Shown piece after piece: positions 25,468 through 34,419 of a stretch of DNA of 64,000 bases (position 1 is the stretch's first letter; each line of letters opens with the position of its first letter). The stretch is from Luteimonas_C sp035250245 (lineage in GTDB: Bacteria; Pseudomonadota; Gammaproteobacteria; Xanthomonadales; Xanthomonadaceae): assembly GCA_035250245.1 (NCBI GenBank), contig DATFFH010000052.1, forward strand, positions 21,421-85,420, read 5' to 3'. Position numbers and translations under genes: made by a program. The notes beneath the pieces are model-generated. The model was given only the letters and a program-made list of their open reading frames with translations. It was not told the origin of the DNA and did no database searches.

Positions 25468-27003
25468 ATGACTCATGCTGTTCTGGCCGCCCTCGGCCTG
25501 TCCGACAACGAATCCGGCACCTATCTCGGCAGCGGGGAGTGGGCCAAGACCGCGGACGCGGGCGTGCTGGAGCCGGTCAATCCGACCGACGGCAGCGTGC
25601 TGGCGCGGGTGCAGGCTTCATCGCAGGCCGATTACGAGACGATCGTCGAACGCGCCCAGGCCGCTTTCAAAGTCTGGCGCACCACGCCGGCCCCGCGCCG
25701 CGGCGAGGCGATCCGCCTGTGCGCCGAAGCCTTGCGCGCCAACAAAGACAAGCTGGGTTCGCTGGTCGCGCTCGAAATGGGCAAGAGCAAGCCCGAGGGC
25801 GATGGCGAAGTGCAGGAAATGATCGACATCGGCGAATTCGCCGTAGGCCTGTCGCGCCAGCTGTATGGCCTGACCATGCACAGCGAGCGTCCGGGCCACC
25901 GCATGTACGAGCAGTGGCATCCGATCGGCCTGGTCGGGATCATCTCGGCATTCAACTTCCCGGTCGCGGTCTGGGCCTGGAACAGCTTCGTCGCGGCGGT
26001 CTGCGGCGACATCAGCATCTGGAAGCCTTCGCCGAAGACGCCGCTGTCGGCGATCGCTTCGATGAAGATCTGCAACGCGGCGCTGAAGAAAGGCGGCTTC
26101 CCCGACCTGTTCTTCCTGTTCAACGACGCCGGCACCGAATTGGCGACGAACTTCGTCGACGACAAGCGCATCCCGCTGATCAGCTTCACCGGCTCGACCA
26201 AAATCGGCCGCAATGTCGGCGAACGCGTCGCCCAGCGCATGGGCCGCAGCCTGCTGGAACTGGGCGGCAACAACGCGATCATCGTCGACGAGACCGCCGA
26301 CCTGAAGCTGGCGATTCCGGCCATCGTGTTCGGCGCGGTCGGCACCGCCGGCCAGCGCTGCACCACCACGCGGCGCCTGTTCGTGCAGGAAAAAATTTAC
26401 GACGACGTGCTGGGCAAGCTGAAGACGGCCTATGCGCAAGTCGAAAAGAAGATCGGCGATCCGACCGACCCCGCCAATCTGATGGGCCCGCTCAACAGCC
26501 AGGATGCGGTGAAAGGTTTCCTGGCCGCTGTCGAAAAGGCGAAGGCCTCCGGCGGCACCATCGAAAGCGGCGGCAAGGCGCTCGACGACCGCAAGGGCAA
26601 TTTCGTGCTGCCGACCCTGGTCACGGGGCTCAAGAACGAAGCCGAGGTCGTGCAGACCGAAACCTTCGCGCCGATCCTGTACGTGATGAAGTATTCCAAG
26701 CTGGACGAGGCGCTGCACCTGCAGAACGACGTGCCGCAGGGCCTGTCCTCGTCGATCTTCACCACCAACCTGAAAGCGGCCGAAGCCTTCCTGTCGGCGT
26801 CCGGTTCGGATTGCGGCATCGCCAACGTCAACATCGGCACCAGCGGCGCCGAGATCGGCGGCGCGTTCGGCGGCGAGAAGGAAACCGGCGGCGGCCGCGA
26901 ATCCGGTTCGGACGCATGGCGTGCCTACATGCGCCGGCAGACCAACACCATCAATTATTCGGACGCGTTGCCGCTGGCCCAGGGCATCAAGTTCGATCTT
27001 TGA
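25468..27003 (+). CDS. Aldehyde dehydrogenase of the ALDH7/antiquitin type (piperideine-6-carboxylate / aminoadipic semialdehyde dehydrogenase)
   Basis: 511 residues, a full-length ALDH. Catalytic Cys298 (GTAGQRCTTTRR) and general base Glu264 (LELGGNN) are present, with cofactor-binding Asn163 (AFNFPVAVW) and a Rossmann SFTGSTKIG segment. The C-terminal block GGAFGGEKETGGGRESG and RRQTNTINYS is diagnostic of ALDH7A1-type enzymes, which oxidise alpha-aminoadipic semialdehyde in lysine/pipecolate breakdown. No other lysine-catabolic gene is nearby, so the role rests on family alone. AGGAGC lies 8 bases before the ATG. Confidence 0.93.
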   Translation: MTHAVLAALGLSDNESGTYLGSGEWAKTADAGVLEPVNPTDGSVLARVQASSQADYETIVERAQAAFKVWRTTPAPRRGEAIRLCAEALRANKDKLGSLVALEMGKSKPEGDGEVQEMIDIGEFAVGLSRQLYGLTMHSERPGHRMYEQWHPIGLVGIISAFNFPVAVWAWNSFVAAVCGDISIWKPSPKTPLSAIASMKICNAALKKGGFPDLFFLFNDAGTELATNFVDDKRIPLISFTGSTKIGRNVGERVAQRMGRSLLELGGNNAIIVDETADLKLAIPAIVFGAVGTAGQRCTTTRRLFVQEKIYDDVLGKLKTAYAQVEKKIGDPTDPANLMGPLNSQDAVKGFLAAVEKAKASGGTIESGGKALDDRKGNFVLPTLVTGLKNEAEVVQTETFAPILYVMKYSKLDEALHLQNDVPQGLSSSIFTTNLKAAEAFLSASGSDCGIANVNIGTSGAEIGGAFGGEKETGGGRESGSDAWRAYMRRQTNTINYSDALPLAQGIKFDL

Positions 27004-27009
27004 GATACT

Positions 27010-27033
27010 GTCGGCGGGCGTCCGCCCGCCGAC
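27010..27033. terminator. Perfect 11-bp stem after the dehydrogenase gene
   Basis: GTCGGCGGGCG and CGCCCGCCGAC arms with a 2-base gap, 6 bp past the stop. There is no T tract, so it is either an mRNA-stabilising hairpin or a weak terminator. Confidence 0.5.
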
Positions 27034-27050
27034 ACCACAGGGGGAAAGCG

Positions 27051-27332
27051 ATGAACGCCACCATCCGCCAGACCAGCGCCTACGCCATCGTCAGCCTCGT
27101 TTCAGGCATTTTGGGTTGGACGTTGATGCCGCTGCTGGGCTGCATCGTCGCGGTCATCACCGGCCATCTGGCGCGCGCCGAAATCCGGCGCCAGCCCGAG
27201 TTGTACCAGGGCGACGGACTGGCGGTGATCGGCCTGGTCATCGGTTATGTGGGCATCGCGATCGCGGTGCTGACGGTGGTGGCCTTCGTGTTGTTCTTCG
27301 GCGGCCTGGCCTGGCTGGGATCGCACCACTGA
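27051..27332 (+). CDS. DUF4190-type small membrane protein
   Basis: 93 residues with two long hydrophobic helices (about 10-40 and 58-90) joined by a short polar loop (RAEIRRQPELYQGDG), the usual DUF4190 layout. The start MNATIRQTSAYAIVSLVSGILG matches that family, whose role is unknown. GGGGGAAAG precedes the ATG. It ends one base before the pyrD start, so the two are probably cotranscribed. Confidence 0.8.
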   Translation: MNATIRQTSAYAIVSLVSGILGWTLMPLLGCIVAVITGHLARAEIRRQPELYQGDGLAVIGLVIGYVGIAIAVLTVVAFVLFFGGLAWLGSHH

Positions 27333-27333
27333 G

Positions 27334-28389
27334 ATGTATTCCCTCGCCCGACCTTTCCTCTTCGGCCTGGATCCCGAGCATGCGCACGAGATCGGCCTGC
27401 GGGCGATCGAAGCGGCTTACCGCACCGGCCTGAATCCGCTGTTGGGCCGCAAGCCCAAGCCCTTTCCCACCAAGGCGTTCGGGCTGACTTTTCCCAACCC
27501 GGTCGGACTGGCCGCGGGATTGGACAAGAACGGCGCCCACATCGACGCCCTGCTCGCCTTGGGCTTCGGCTTCGTCGAAATCGGTACGGTGACGCCGCGG
27601 CCGCAGGCCGGCAATCCGCGGCCGCGCATGTTCCGCCTGCCCGAACACCAGGCCATCATCAACCGGCTGGGCTTCAACAACGGCGGCGTCGACGCGCTGG
27701 TGCGCAACGTCGAGAAATCGCGGCGCAAGGACGGCGTGCTCGGCATCAACATCGGCAAGAACAAGGACACGCCGAACGATTCGGCCGAACGCGACTATCT
27801 GGTCTGCCTGGAGCGCGTGTATCCGCTGGCCGACTACGTCACCGTCAACATCTCTTCGCCCAACACCGCCGGCTTGCGCGAATTGCAGGAAGAGCAATCG
27901 CTGCGGCGCCTGATCGGCACCTTGCGCGAAGCGCAGGAAGGCCTGGCCGGCGTGCACGGCAAACGCGTGCCCTTGCTGGTGAAGATCGCGCCGGACCTGT
28001 CGGACGAAGATCTCGACGCCGCCAGCCGCGTGCTGGCCGATCTGCAGGTGGACGGCGTGATCGCCACCAACACCACCGTGTCGCGCTTCCCGGTGCAGGG
28101 CCATCCCCACGCCAATGAGACCGGCGGCCTGTCCGGCGCGCCGCTGATGGGCAAAGCGACGGCGGCGCTGCGTCGCTTGCGCACCCGCCTGCCCGAATCG
28201 ATCCCGCTGATCGGCGTGGGCGGAATACTCTCGGCGCCCGATGCCGTCACCAAGACCGCGGCCGGCGCGAACCTGGTGCAGATTTACACCGGGCTGATCT
28301 ATCGCGGGCCGGCGCTGATCGGCGAATGCGTGGAAGCGATCCGCCGTCGCAAGGAAGCGCCGAGCACCGGCGGCGTCGAGCGGCTATGA
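27334..28389 (+). CDS. pyrD: Dihydroorotate dehydrogenase (quinone), class 2
   Basis: Membrane-associated flavoenzyme of pyrimidine synthesis that oxidises dihydroorotate to orotate with quinone. 351 residues, normal for class 2, including the N-terminal amphipathic helix region. FMN and substrate motifs are seen: NPVGLAAGLDKNG, INRLGFNNGG, and VNISSPNT, which holds the catalytic Ser of class 2. The C-terminal GVGGI and LVQIYTG segments bind phosphate. The stop overlaps the murB start in ATGA, so the two are translationally coupled. Confidence 0.97.
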   Translation: MYSLARPFLFGLDPEHAHEIGLRAIEAAYRTGLNPLLGRKPKPFPTKAFGLTFPNPVGLAAGLDKNGAHIDALLALGFGFVEIGTVTPRPQAGNPRPRMFRLPEHQAIINRLGFNNGGVDALVRNVEKSRRKDGVLGINIGKNKDTPNDSAERDYLVCLERVYPLADYVTVNISSPNTAGLRELQEEQSLRRLIGTLREAQEGLAGVHGKRVPLLVKIAPDLSDEDLDAASRVLADLQVDGVIATNTTVSRFPVQGHPHANETGGLSGAPLMGKATAALRRLRTRLPESIPLIGVGGILSAPDAVTKTAAGANLVQIYTGLIYRGPALIGECVEAIRRRKEAPSTGGVERL

Positions 28390-29420
28390 ATGCGCCTTAT
28401 AGGGTCCTGCACGACGCACCGCTGCGCGAACGCAACACCTTTCGGATCGGCGCACGCGCATCAAGGTTGATCGAAATCGCCGATGCCGCCGCGTTGCGCG
28501 AAGCCCTGGCCCAGGAATCGGCACGGCCGATGGTGCTGGGCGGCGGCAGCAATCTGTTGTTCGCAGGAAACCCGAATGGTGCGTTGCTCGCGCTCACCGG
28601 CACCCGTAGCGAAATCGTGTCGGACGACGGCGCTACCGCGACCGTCCGCGCCGACGCCGGCCTGGAATGGCATGCGCTGGTGATGGCCATGCTCGCCCGC
28701 GGTTTGAACGGGCTGGAGAATCTGGCATTGATTCCGGGCACGGTCGGCGCCGCACCGATCCAGAACATCGGCGCCTATGGCGTCGAAGTGCGCGAACGCA
28801 TCCATGCCGTCGAAGCCTTCGAGCCCGCCACCGGGCGCAGCCTGCGCTTCGCGCCGGCCGATTGCGAGTTCGCGTACCGCGACAGCCTGTTCAAGCGCGA
28901 GCCGGACCGCTTCGTCGTCACTGCGGTGGAGTTCGCCTTGTCGCGCGATCCGGCGGTCCACGTCGAATACGCCGGCATCCGCGACGAACTCGCCACGATG
29001 GGCTTCGACGGCACGCCTTCGCCGACGCAGGTCGCCGAAGCGGTGATCCGCTTGCGCCGGCGCAAACTGCCCGACCCCGCCGTGATCGGCAACGCCGGCA
29101 GTTTCTTCAAAAATCCGATCGTGCCCGCACCCGCGGCCGAAGCCTTGTCCGCCGAATACGCCGCATTGCCGGTATTCCGCGGCGACAGCGAAGCCACGCG
29201 CAAACTCTCTGCCGCCTGGCTGATCGACGCTTGCGGCTGGAAAGGCCATCGCGACGGCGATGCAGGCGTGTCGGACAAGCACGCATTGGTGCTGGTGAAC
29301 CACGGCGCGGCGACCGGCGCGCAGTTGCTGGACCTGGCCCGGCGGATCGCCGATTCGGTGCGCAAGCGCTTCGGCGTGGATCTGGAGCCGGAGCCGAGGA
29401 TCGTCGGCGCGAGATGGTAG
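28386..29420 (+). CDS. murB: UDP-N-acetylmuramate dehydrogenase (UDP-N-acetylenolpyruvoylglucosamine reductase)
   Basis: FAD/NADPH enzyme that makes UDP-MurNAc for peptidoglycan. 344 residues, type I with the longer E. coli-like form. Seen: LREPN-like LRERNTFRIGA, FAD loop VLGGGSNLL, IPGTVGAAPIQNIGAYGVE, catalytic Arg in YRDS, NAGSFFKNP with catalytic Ser, and the final Glu in EPEPRIVG. ATG at 28386 overlaps the pyrD stop by four bases. Confidence 0.97.
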   Translation: MNAPYRVLHDAPLRERNTFRIGARASRLIEIADAAALREALAQESARPMVLGGGSNLLFAGNPNGALLALTGTRSEIVSDDGATATVRADAGLEWHALVMAMLARGLNGLENLALIPGTVGAAPIQNIGAYGVEVRERIHAVEAFEPATGRSLRFAPADCEFAYRDSLFKREPDRFVVTAVEFALSRDPAVHVEYAGIRDELATMGFDGTPSPTQVAEAVIRLRRRKLPDPAVIGNAGSFFKNPIVPAPAAEALSAEYAALPVFRGDSEATRKLSAAWLIDACGWKGHRDGDAGVSDKHALVLVNHGAATGAQLLDLARRIADSVRKRFGVDLEPEPRIVGARW

Positions 29421-29448
29421 AGGTTGCTCCCGCTTCTGCTTTTAAGCT

Positions 29449-29594
29449 GTCATTCCCGCGAAAGCGGGAATCCAGTGACTTTAGCCTCTCCAGAAAGACA
29501 TGCGGCGACGCGCGCCTTCACCCAACCCTCTCCCGCGCAGCGGAGGGCTTAAGCCGAAGCCAAGTCACTGGATTCCCGCTTTCGCGGGAATGAC
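29449..29594. repeat. Mirrored pair of 32-bp repeats with a CTCTCCCGC element between
   Basis: A 32-bp block starting GTCATTCCCGCGAAAGCGGG (29449-29480) recurs inverted at 29563-29594. The gap holds a truncated CCCTCTCCCGC palindrome near 29525. There is no gene in the 196 bp between murB and the EamA gene. Confidence 0.9.
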
Positions 29595-29616
29595 GGCATA
29601 AAACAACGACAAGAAC

Positions 29617-30531
29617 ATGCCCTCCCCTCCCCGCTCCCCGCACACCCGCGCCGCCTTGCTGATGCTCGCCAGCACGGTGTTCTTCGCCCTGATGGCGCTG
29701 ACCATCCGCATGGCCTCGCAATCCATGCACACCTTCGAAATCGCCTTCTTCCGCAATTTCTTCGGCTTGCTGGCGCTGCTGCCGCTGCTTCACCGCAGCG
29801 GGAAGGCGGTGCTCCGGACGCAGCAACTGCCGCGCTATCTCCTGCGCAGCGCGATCGGCGTGGTGTCGATGCTATGCGGCTTCTGGGCGATTGGCCATCT
29901 GCCGTTGGCGCAAGCGATCTCACTGTCGTATTCCACACCGCTGTTCGTGACCATCGCCGCGGCGATCTTCCTGCACGAACAGGTGCGTCTTCGGCGCTGG
30001 ACCGCGGTGATCATCGGGTTCATCGGCGTGCTGGTGATCGTCCGCCCCGGCAGCGCGAGCTTCACGCTCGGCACGCTGGTGGCGCTATCCGCGGCCGTGC
30101 TCAGCGGCTTGGTCGCCATCCAGATCAAGCAGCTGTCGCGGGTCGATTCGGCCGACACCATCGTGCTGTACACCTATCTGTTCTGGGTGCCGATCTCGCT
30201 GGTGCCCGCGCTGTTCGTGTGGCAATGGCCGCAGGGCATCGCCTGGCTGTGGGCGATCGGCGCCGGCATCCTCGGCACCGGCGGTCAATTGTTGTGGACG
30301 CGCGCGTTGAAACTCGGCGACGTGTCGGCGCTGACGCCGATCAGTTTCATGCAATTGCCGATCGTCGCCGCCGCCGGCTGGTTGCTGTTCGGCGAAGATA
30401 TCTCGCACTGGACGCTGATCGGCGCCGGCATCATCTTCGCCGCCAACGCCTACATCGCGCACCGCGAAGCCCAGCTCGCGCGACGCGCCGCCACCACCGC
30501 GCCGGTGGAAGCGGCCAAGCCCGGCGAATAG
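29617..30531 (+). CDS. EamA-family (DMT) transporter
   Basis: 304 residues with ten hydrophobic helices arranged as two EamA repeats (about 10-145 and 155-285), the pattern of drug/metabolite exporters. LFVTIAAAIFLHEQV and the mirrored LPIVAAAGWLLFGEDI mark the equivalent ends of each repeat. The substrate is unknown. It stands alone, followed by 216 bp without a gene. Confidence 0.9.
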   Translation: MPSPPRSPHTRAALLMLASTVFFALMALTIRMASQSMHTFEIAFFRNFFGLLALLPLLHRSGKAVLRTQQLPRYLLRSAIGVVSMLCGFWAIGHLPLAQAISLSYSTPLFVTIAAAIFLHEQVRLRRWTAVIIGFIGVLVIVRPGSASFTLGTLVALSAAVLSGLVAIQIKQLSRVDSADTIVLYTYLFWVPISLVPALFVWQWPQGIAWLWAIGAGILGTGGQLLWTRALKLGDVSALTPISFMQLPIVAAAGWLLFGEDISHWTLIGAGIIFAANAYIAHREAQLARRAATTAPVEAAKPGE

Positions 30532-30747
30532 CCCATGCTGCAGCGCGCAAGCCTGCGCGCCGCGATCGCGGAATAAAGGGCGAAAGCGGCAAGGCTTGCG
30601 CCTATTTCCGGCCAATTCGCCGCCGATCGTGCAGGCGCGATTGACCCTTCGCCCGAGAGGGTGCTACTCCATTCGCCGCTGTATGGAAGCCGGCATCGCG
30701 ACAGGGGGCGTGCCGCGGATAACCGACTGTTCCCAAGGAGGTGGACC

Positions 30748-32154
30748 GTGCCCTCGTCCCAGCGCATTTCCGTCGTCATCGCGACCGCCGCACTCACCGT
30801 CGCTGCATCGCAACCGCTGCACGCCGAAGAAGGCGATTACGGTTTCTGGCAAACGCTCGCCAACCTGGTCAATCCGCCGCCGCCGGACAACAAAGTCACG
30901 CCGGCGCAGCGGCAGGGCCAGTATCCGCTGCTCGCCAATCCCGCCGGTTTCGACGACGGTTTCGATCCCGCGGCGTACTACGAATGGCAGACCGTGCAAA
31001 TGGCGCCCGAGACAGGCGCGGTCTGCGGCAACGGCTCGCCGTACAAGTTCTTCGTCAATCGCGTGCCGAACACGCGCAATACGCTGATCTACATGGAAGG
31101 CGGCGGCGCCTGCTGGGACTACGCCAGTTGCACCGGCCAGACCGGCGTGCGCGGCGCGCGCAATCCCAACGGCATTCCCGACGATTACATGAGCCTGCTC
31201 AATCCGGGTTCGAGCCTGGTCAGCCCGTTCGTGACCCGGGTCAGTCCGTTCGACGCGGTCAAGACGCAGAGCTGGAACATCGTCTACGTGCCTTATTGCA
31301 CCGGCGACATCTACAGCGGCGATCGCGTGGCCTTGTACGCCGATCCCAGCGGCGCGAACGAGCCGCTGATCTGGCATCACAACGGTCTGCGCAATACGCG
31401 CGCAGTGGTGGGTTGGCTGAAGGATCATCTGCCGCGGCCTACGCAGATGCTCTCCACCGGCTGCAGCGCCGGCGGCGCCGGCAGCCTGACCAGCTACGCG
31501 CCCACGCGCCGCGACATGGCGCCGAACCGCTCCTTCCTGATCGACGATTCGGGTCCGATTTTCGACACGCCCGCGCTCGGCGATCCGCAGCAATATCCCT
31601 CGCAGCCGCTGCATGCGCATATCCGCCAGGTCTGGGGTCTGGATGCGCCGAACGGACCTTTGCCCTATCTGGCTTCGCAACTGCCGCAGTTCGATCTGGC
31701 CCAGCTCGGCACGCTGTACAACGCCTTGTCCGCGAAGTATCAGAACGACCGGCTCGGCCATGCCCATTTTTGGCAGGACCTGAACTATTCTTCGTATTCG
31801 TACGAGCGTTTCTTCCCGGAAATCGAAAACGCGCCCGATCAGGCCGCGAAAGAAGAGCTGATCCACGGCAAATGGGCGCAGGACACGCAGCGGCTGAGCG
31901 CCAAGCTCAACGGCCTGGGCAATTTCGGCGGCTATTTCCCGCAATACCGGGCATTGAACGAAAGCCATTGCACCACGATCGTGGACTTCAAGAACGGCGA
32001 CGTGCAGGCGCAGAACCTGCAGCTGAAGAACTTCATCGACAGCGTGCTCGACGGCCAAGGCAACGTAGTCGACGCTTCCGAGGAAAGCGACGCGGCCGAC
32101 CGCAACAAGCCGTTCAACCTGTTGTACTGGCTGGTCGATCAGTTGCTCGGATGA
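30748..32154 (+). CDS. Exported pectinacetylesterase-family (Notum-like) hydrolase
   Basis: 468 residues with a GTG start at 30748 placed 7 bases after AAGGAGG, followed by a signal peptide ending LHA-E (about 26). The PAE-family signatures are YMEGGGACW (oxyanion side, 115-123), nucleophile Ser240 in STGCSAGG, DDSGPIF with the Asp, and NESHCTT with the His near the end. The family deacetylates pectin or removes lipids (Notum). In bacteria the substrate varies. An upstream ATG-like start at 30661 lacks a ribosome binding site and a signal sequence. Confidence 0.85.
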   Translation: MPSSQRISVVIATAALTVAASQPLHAEEGDYGFWQTLANLVNPPPPDNKVTPAQRQGQYPLLANPAGFDDGFDPAAYYEWQTVQMAPETGAVCGNGSPYKFFVNRVPNTRNTLIYMEGGGACWDYASCTGQTGVRGARNPNGIPDDYMSLLNPGSSLVSPFVTRVSPFDAVKTQSWNIVYVPYCTGDIYSGDRVALYADPSGANEPLIWHHNGLRNTRAVVGWLKDHLPRPTQMLSTGCSAGGAGSLTSYAPTRRDMAPNRSFLIDDSGPIFDTPALGDPQQYPSQPLHAHIRQVWGLDAPNGPLPYLASQLPQFDLAQLGTLYNALSAKYQNDRLGHAHFWQDLNYSSYSYERFFPEIENAPDQAAKEELIHGKWAQDTQRLSAKLNGLGNFGGYFPQYRALNESHCTTIVDFKNGDVQAQNLQLKNFIDSVLDGQGNVVDASEESDAADRNKPFNLLYWLVDQLLG

Positions 32155-32209
32155 GACCGGCGTGCCGTTCGGAAGGCCGGCGATGCCGGCCTTCCCTTGG
32201 GAATTCGCG

Positions 32210-32815
32210 ATGAGCCGCAAAGGATGGGCCGCGCTCTTTGGCCTGGCCGTCGCCATCGCGATGGTGTGGGCATTCGCGCGGCCGCCGAAAACGGAACCGA
32301 TTTTGCGGAATGCCGCAACTGCTAACCAAAAAGCCGATGCCCGCGAAGCCGCACTGCAGGCCACGCCGCAGGCGCGGGCTTACCGGGAACGCAAGGTTTT
32401 CGAGCGCGAAACGCGCGATTTCCTGCGCAGTTCGGCGCAGATGGGTTCGGTCACGCGATCCGAACGGGCACGCGCGCTCGTCGGATCGATCGACGCCTAC
32501 GAACAGGCCAAAGAAATGTCCGCCGGCGAAGCGCTGATGCTCCGCGTCGCATTGATCCGCGCCAGCAGCGTTGACGATGCCGAAGCGGCGGAACGGATCG
32601 CCGAGGTCACAGAACGATATCGTGCGATTGCCGCGCGCCGCGAAGCGACTTGGGAAGCAGAGCAGCGCAACGATCCGCGTTTCCAGGACTACAAGGCTCG
32701 CGAACGCGCGGTGGTGGCCGAAGTGATGGCGATGAGCGAGATCCCGGGCGGATTGAGCCGCGACGAGTATCTGCGGCAGCGGTTGGAGCAGGAGCGCATC
32801 CGGGCGTATCGCTAG
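32210..32815 (+). CDS. Hypothetical membrane-anchored helical protein
   Basis: 201 residues, not recognised. One N-terminal hydrophobic helix (about 6-20) forms a signal anchor. The rest is charged, rich in Ala, Arg and Glu, and predicted helical or coiled (AREAALQATPQARAYRERK; AERIAEVTERYRAIAARRE). A lipase-chaperone-like helical periplasmic protein is possible because an esterase gene lies 55 bp upstream, but this is a guess from position. ATG at 32210 has the signal immediately after it. Confidence 0.65.
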   Translation: MSRKGWAALFGLAVAIAMVWAFARPPKTEPILRNAATANQKADAREAALQATPQARAYRERKVFERETRDFLRSSAQMGSVTRSERARALVGSIDAYEQAKEMSAGEALMLRVALIRASSVDDAEAAERIAEVTERYRAIAARREATWEAEQRNDPRFQDYKARERAVVAEVMAMSEIPGGLSRDEYLRQRLEQERIRAYR

Positions 32816-32959
32816 CGCCTCCCTTCTCCCACTGGGAAGGTGGCGCGCAGCGCCGGATGAGGGTTCGGCGAAGCGAAGTCGGCCCGGATGGAAGCTGAAA
32901 TCGTGGGCTGACGATTCCCATAGCAATTCAGCCAACGTCGCTTCGCCGAACCTCACCCC

Positions 32960-32989
32960 AGCCCCTCTCCCGAGGAGAGAGGGGCTTTA
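32960..32989. terminator. Stem-loop with short T tail after the hypothetical gene
   Basis: AGCCCCTCTC pairs with GAGAGGGGCT (32977-32986) around CCGAGGA, followed by TTTAA. It is a member of the CTCTCCCG palindrome family. The 260 bp between the two genes otherwise hold only a related CTTCTCCCACTGGGAAGG hairpin. Confidence 0.55.
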
Positions 32990-33076
32990 AGCGCTGGCAC
33001 ACGCCGTACGGCACTTTGCGGGCAGCACATGGAGATGTTACGCATGCACCCACGTACACGACCCCGGGGAACCTCC

Positions 33077-33637
33077 ATGCGTCCATATCTGCTGCTAGCC
33101 CTGCTCGCCCTCGCCGCGCCCGCCTTCGCGCAGACGCCGCCGCCCACCGCCAAGCCGCCGGTCGCGGTCACCATTCCCGCCGCGGCGCCCAAGGACGTCG
33201 AAAGCATCGATGCCATAGTCGCCGCGCTTTACGACGTGATTTCCGGGCCGGCCGGAAAGGCGCGCGACTGGAACCGGATGCGTTCGCTATTCATCCCCGA
33301 CGCCAAACTGATGCCGACCGGCAAGCGGCCGAGCGGCGAAGTGGCCATGCGGTTGCTCGGCGTCAACGACTTCATCGCCACGTCCGGCACCCTGATGTTC
33401 GAAAAAGGCTTCACCGAACGCGAACTGGCCCGGCGCACGGAGCAATTCGGCCACATCGCCCACGTCTTCAGCACTTACGAAGGCGTGATGGAAAAGGACG
33501 CATCGGTGCACCTGCGCGGCATCAACAGCATCCAGCTGATGAACGACGGCACGCGCTGGTGGATCGTGTCCGTGTTCTGGGAAGCGGAAACCCCAACCAT
33601 GCCGCTCCCCAAGGAATACCTGTCGAACAAGAAGTGA
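33077..33637 (+). CDS. Exported NTF2/SnoaL-like protein
   Basis: 186 residues from ATG at 33077. The signal peptide ends AFA-Q (about 20) and is followed by a Pro-rich linker. The fold resembles NTF2-like ketosteroid-isomerase relatives: IVAALYDVISGPAGKARDW, WNRMRSLFIPDAKL, and the final GTRWWIVSVFWEAE strand. No catalytic residues are evident. An in-frame ATG at 33029 would place the signal internally. Confidence 0.75.
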   Translation: MRPYLLLALLALAAPAFAQTPPPTAKPPVAVTIPAAAPKDVESIDAIVAALYDVISGPAGKARDWNRMRSLFIPDAKLMPTGKRPSGEVAMRLLGVNDFIATSGTLMFEKGFTERELARRTEQFGHIAHVFSTYEGVMEKDASVHLRGINSIQLMNDGTRWWIVSVFWEAETPTMPLPKEYLSNKK

Positions 33638-33638
33638 C

Positions 33639-33721
33639 GTAGGGCGGAACCGCCGAAGGCGTTTCCGCCAATCGCTCGCCTACACACGATGGCGGAATCC
33701 GCTGCGCGGGTTCCGCCCTAC
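33639..33721. repeat. Imperfect mirrored pair of GGCGGAA repeats
   Basis: GTAGGGCGGAACCGCC begins the left copy (33639-33668) and GGTTCCGCCCTAC ends the right copy (33691-33721). The right copy contains the stop of the PAP2 gene. Confidence 0.75.
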
Positions 33722-34419
33722 GGCCGCTTCCATGGCCGCAGATGGCCGTTGAAAACCACTGCGTAGCAGCCGACCGCCCATGCGGTGGCCGCCGCCCATC
33801 CGGCGAGGATGTCGGACGGGTAATGCACACCCAGATAGACGCGCGACAAACCTACCATCGCCACGAACAGCAGCATTGTGGCGACCATCGGCCAACGCCA
33901 ACGTGTGCGCCAGGCCAGCAGGATCAACACGCAGGCCAAGGTGGCCGAACCCATCGCGTGGCCGCTGGGGAAACTGAAGGTGTGCTCGGGCGCGATCGAT
34001 TCCCACAGGCTGGGCCGCTCACGTGCGAAGAACTGCTTGGTCGCCAGATTCAACAGCGCCGAGCCGCCAAGCGCGATCGCGGCGAACAAGCCTTCGCGAT
34101 AACGTCCCGCGAGCGCCAGGCCCAGCACCAGCAGCACGTCGAACGGCACCACGCCGTATTGATAGCCGATCGCCGAAAAAAACAGGAACAAGCGGTCGAA
34201 ACCGGCGCGCGCCATCTGGTGGGCGAACATCAGGATCGGCTCGTCGAAGCCGAAAGTCTCGGCTTCGTGCACCTCGTCGGCCAGTTCGATGAAACCCCAC
34301 AGCGGCAACAGCAGGCAGACGAACAACAACAGCAGCCGCCAGCCGTGGACGCGCAGGAAAGCCGCACCGAAGCGCGCTTCCTGCTTCAGGACATCGCCGG
34401 TATCAGGCGGCGGCGCCAC
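33718..34419 (-). CDS. PAP2-family membrane phosphatase
   Basis: 233 residues with about six membrane helices. The tripartite acid-phosphatase motif is present: K-x6-RP as KQFFARERP (about 128-136), PSGH (about 150-153) and SRVYLGVHYPSD (about 190-201). Substrates in the family include undecaprenyl diphosphate and phosphatidic acid. Its start lies 17 bp inside ispG, whose product makes isoprenoid precursors, so the two may be coupled, which is suggestive of undecaprenyl phosphate recycling. Confidence 0.88.
   Translation of the reverse strand: MAPPPDTGDVLKQEARFGAAFLRVHGWRLLLLFVCLLLPLWGFIELADEVHEAETFGFDEPILMFAHQMARAGFDRLFLFFSAIGYQYGVVPFDVLLVLGLALAGRYREGLFAAIALGGSALLNLATKQFFARERPSLWESIAPEHTFSFPSGHAMGSATLACVLILLAWRTRWRWPMVATMLLFVAMVGLSRVYLGVHYPSDILAGWAAATAWAVGCYAVVFNGHLRPWKRP

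Noticed and set aside
30661..30747. Earlier start for the pectinacetylesterase-family gene
   Set aside because: The added residues are Arg-rich and would bury the signal peptide; AAGGAGG precedes the GTG at 30748.
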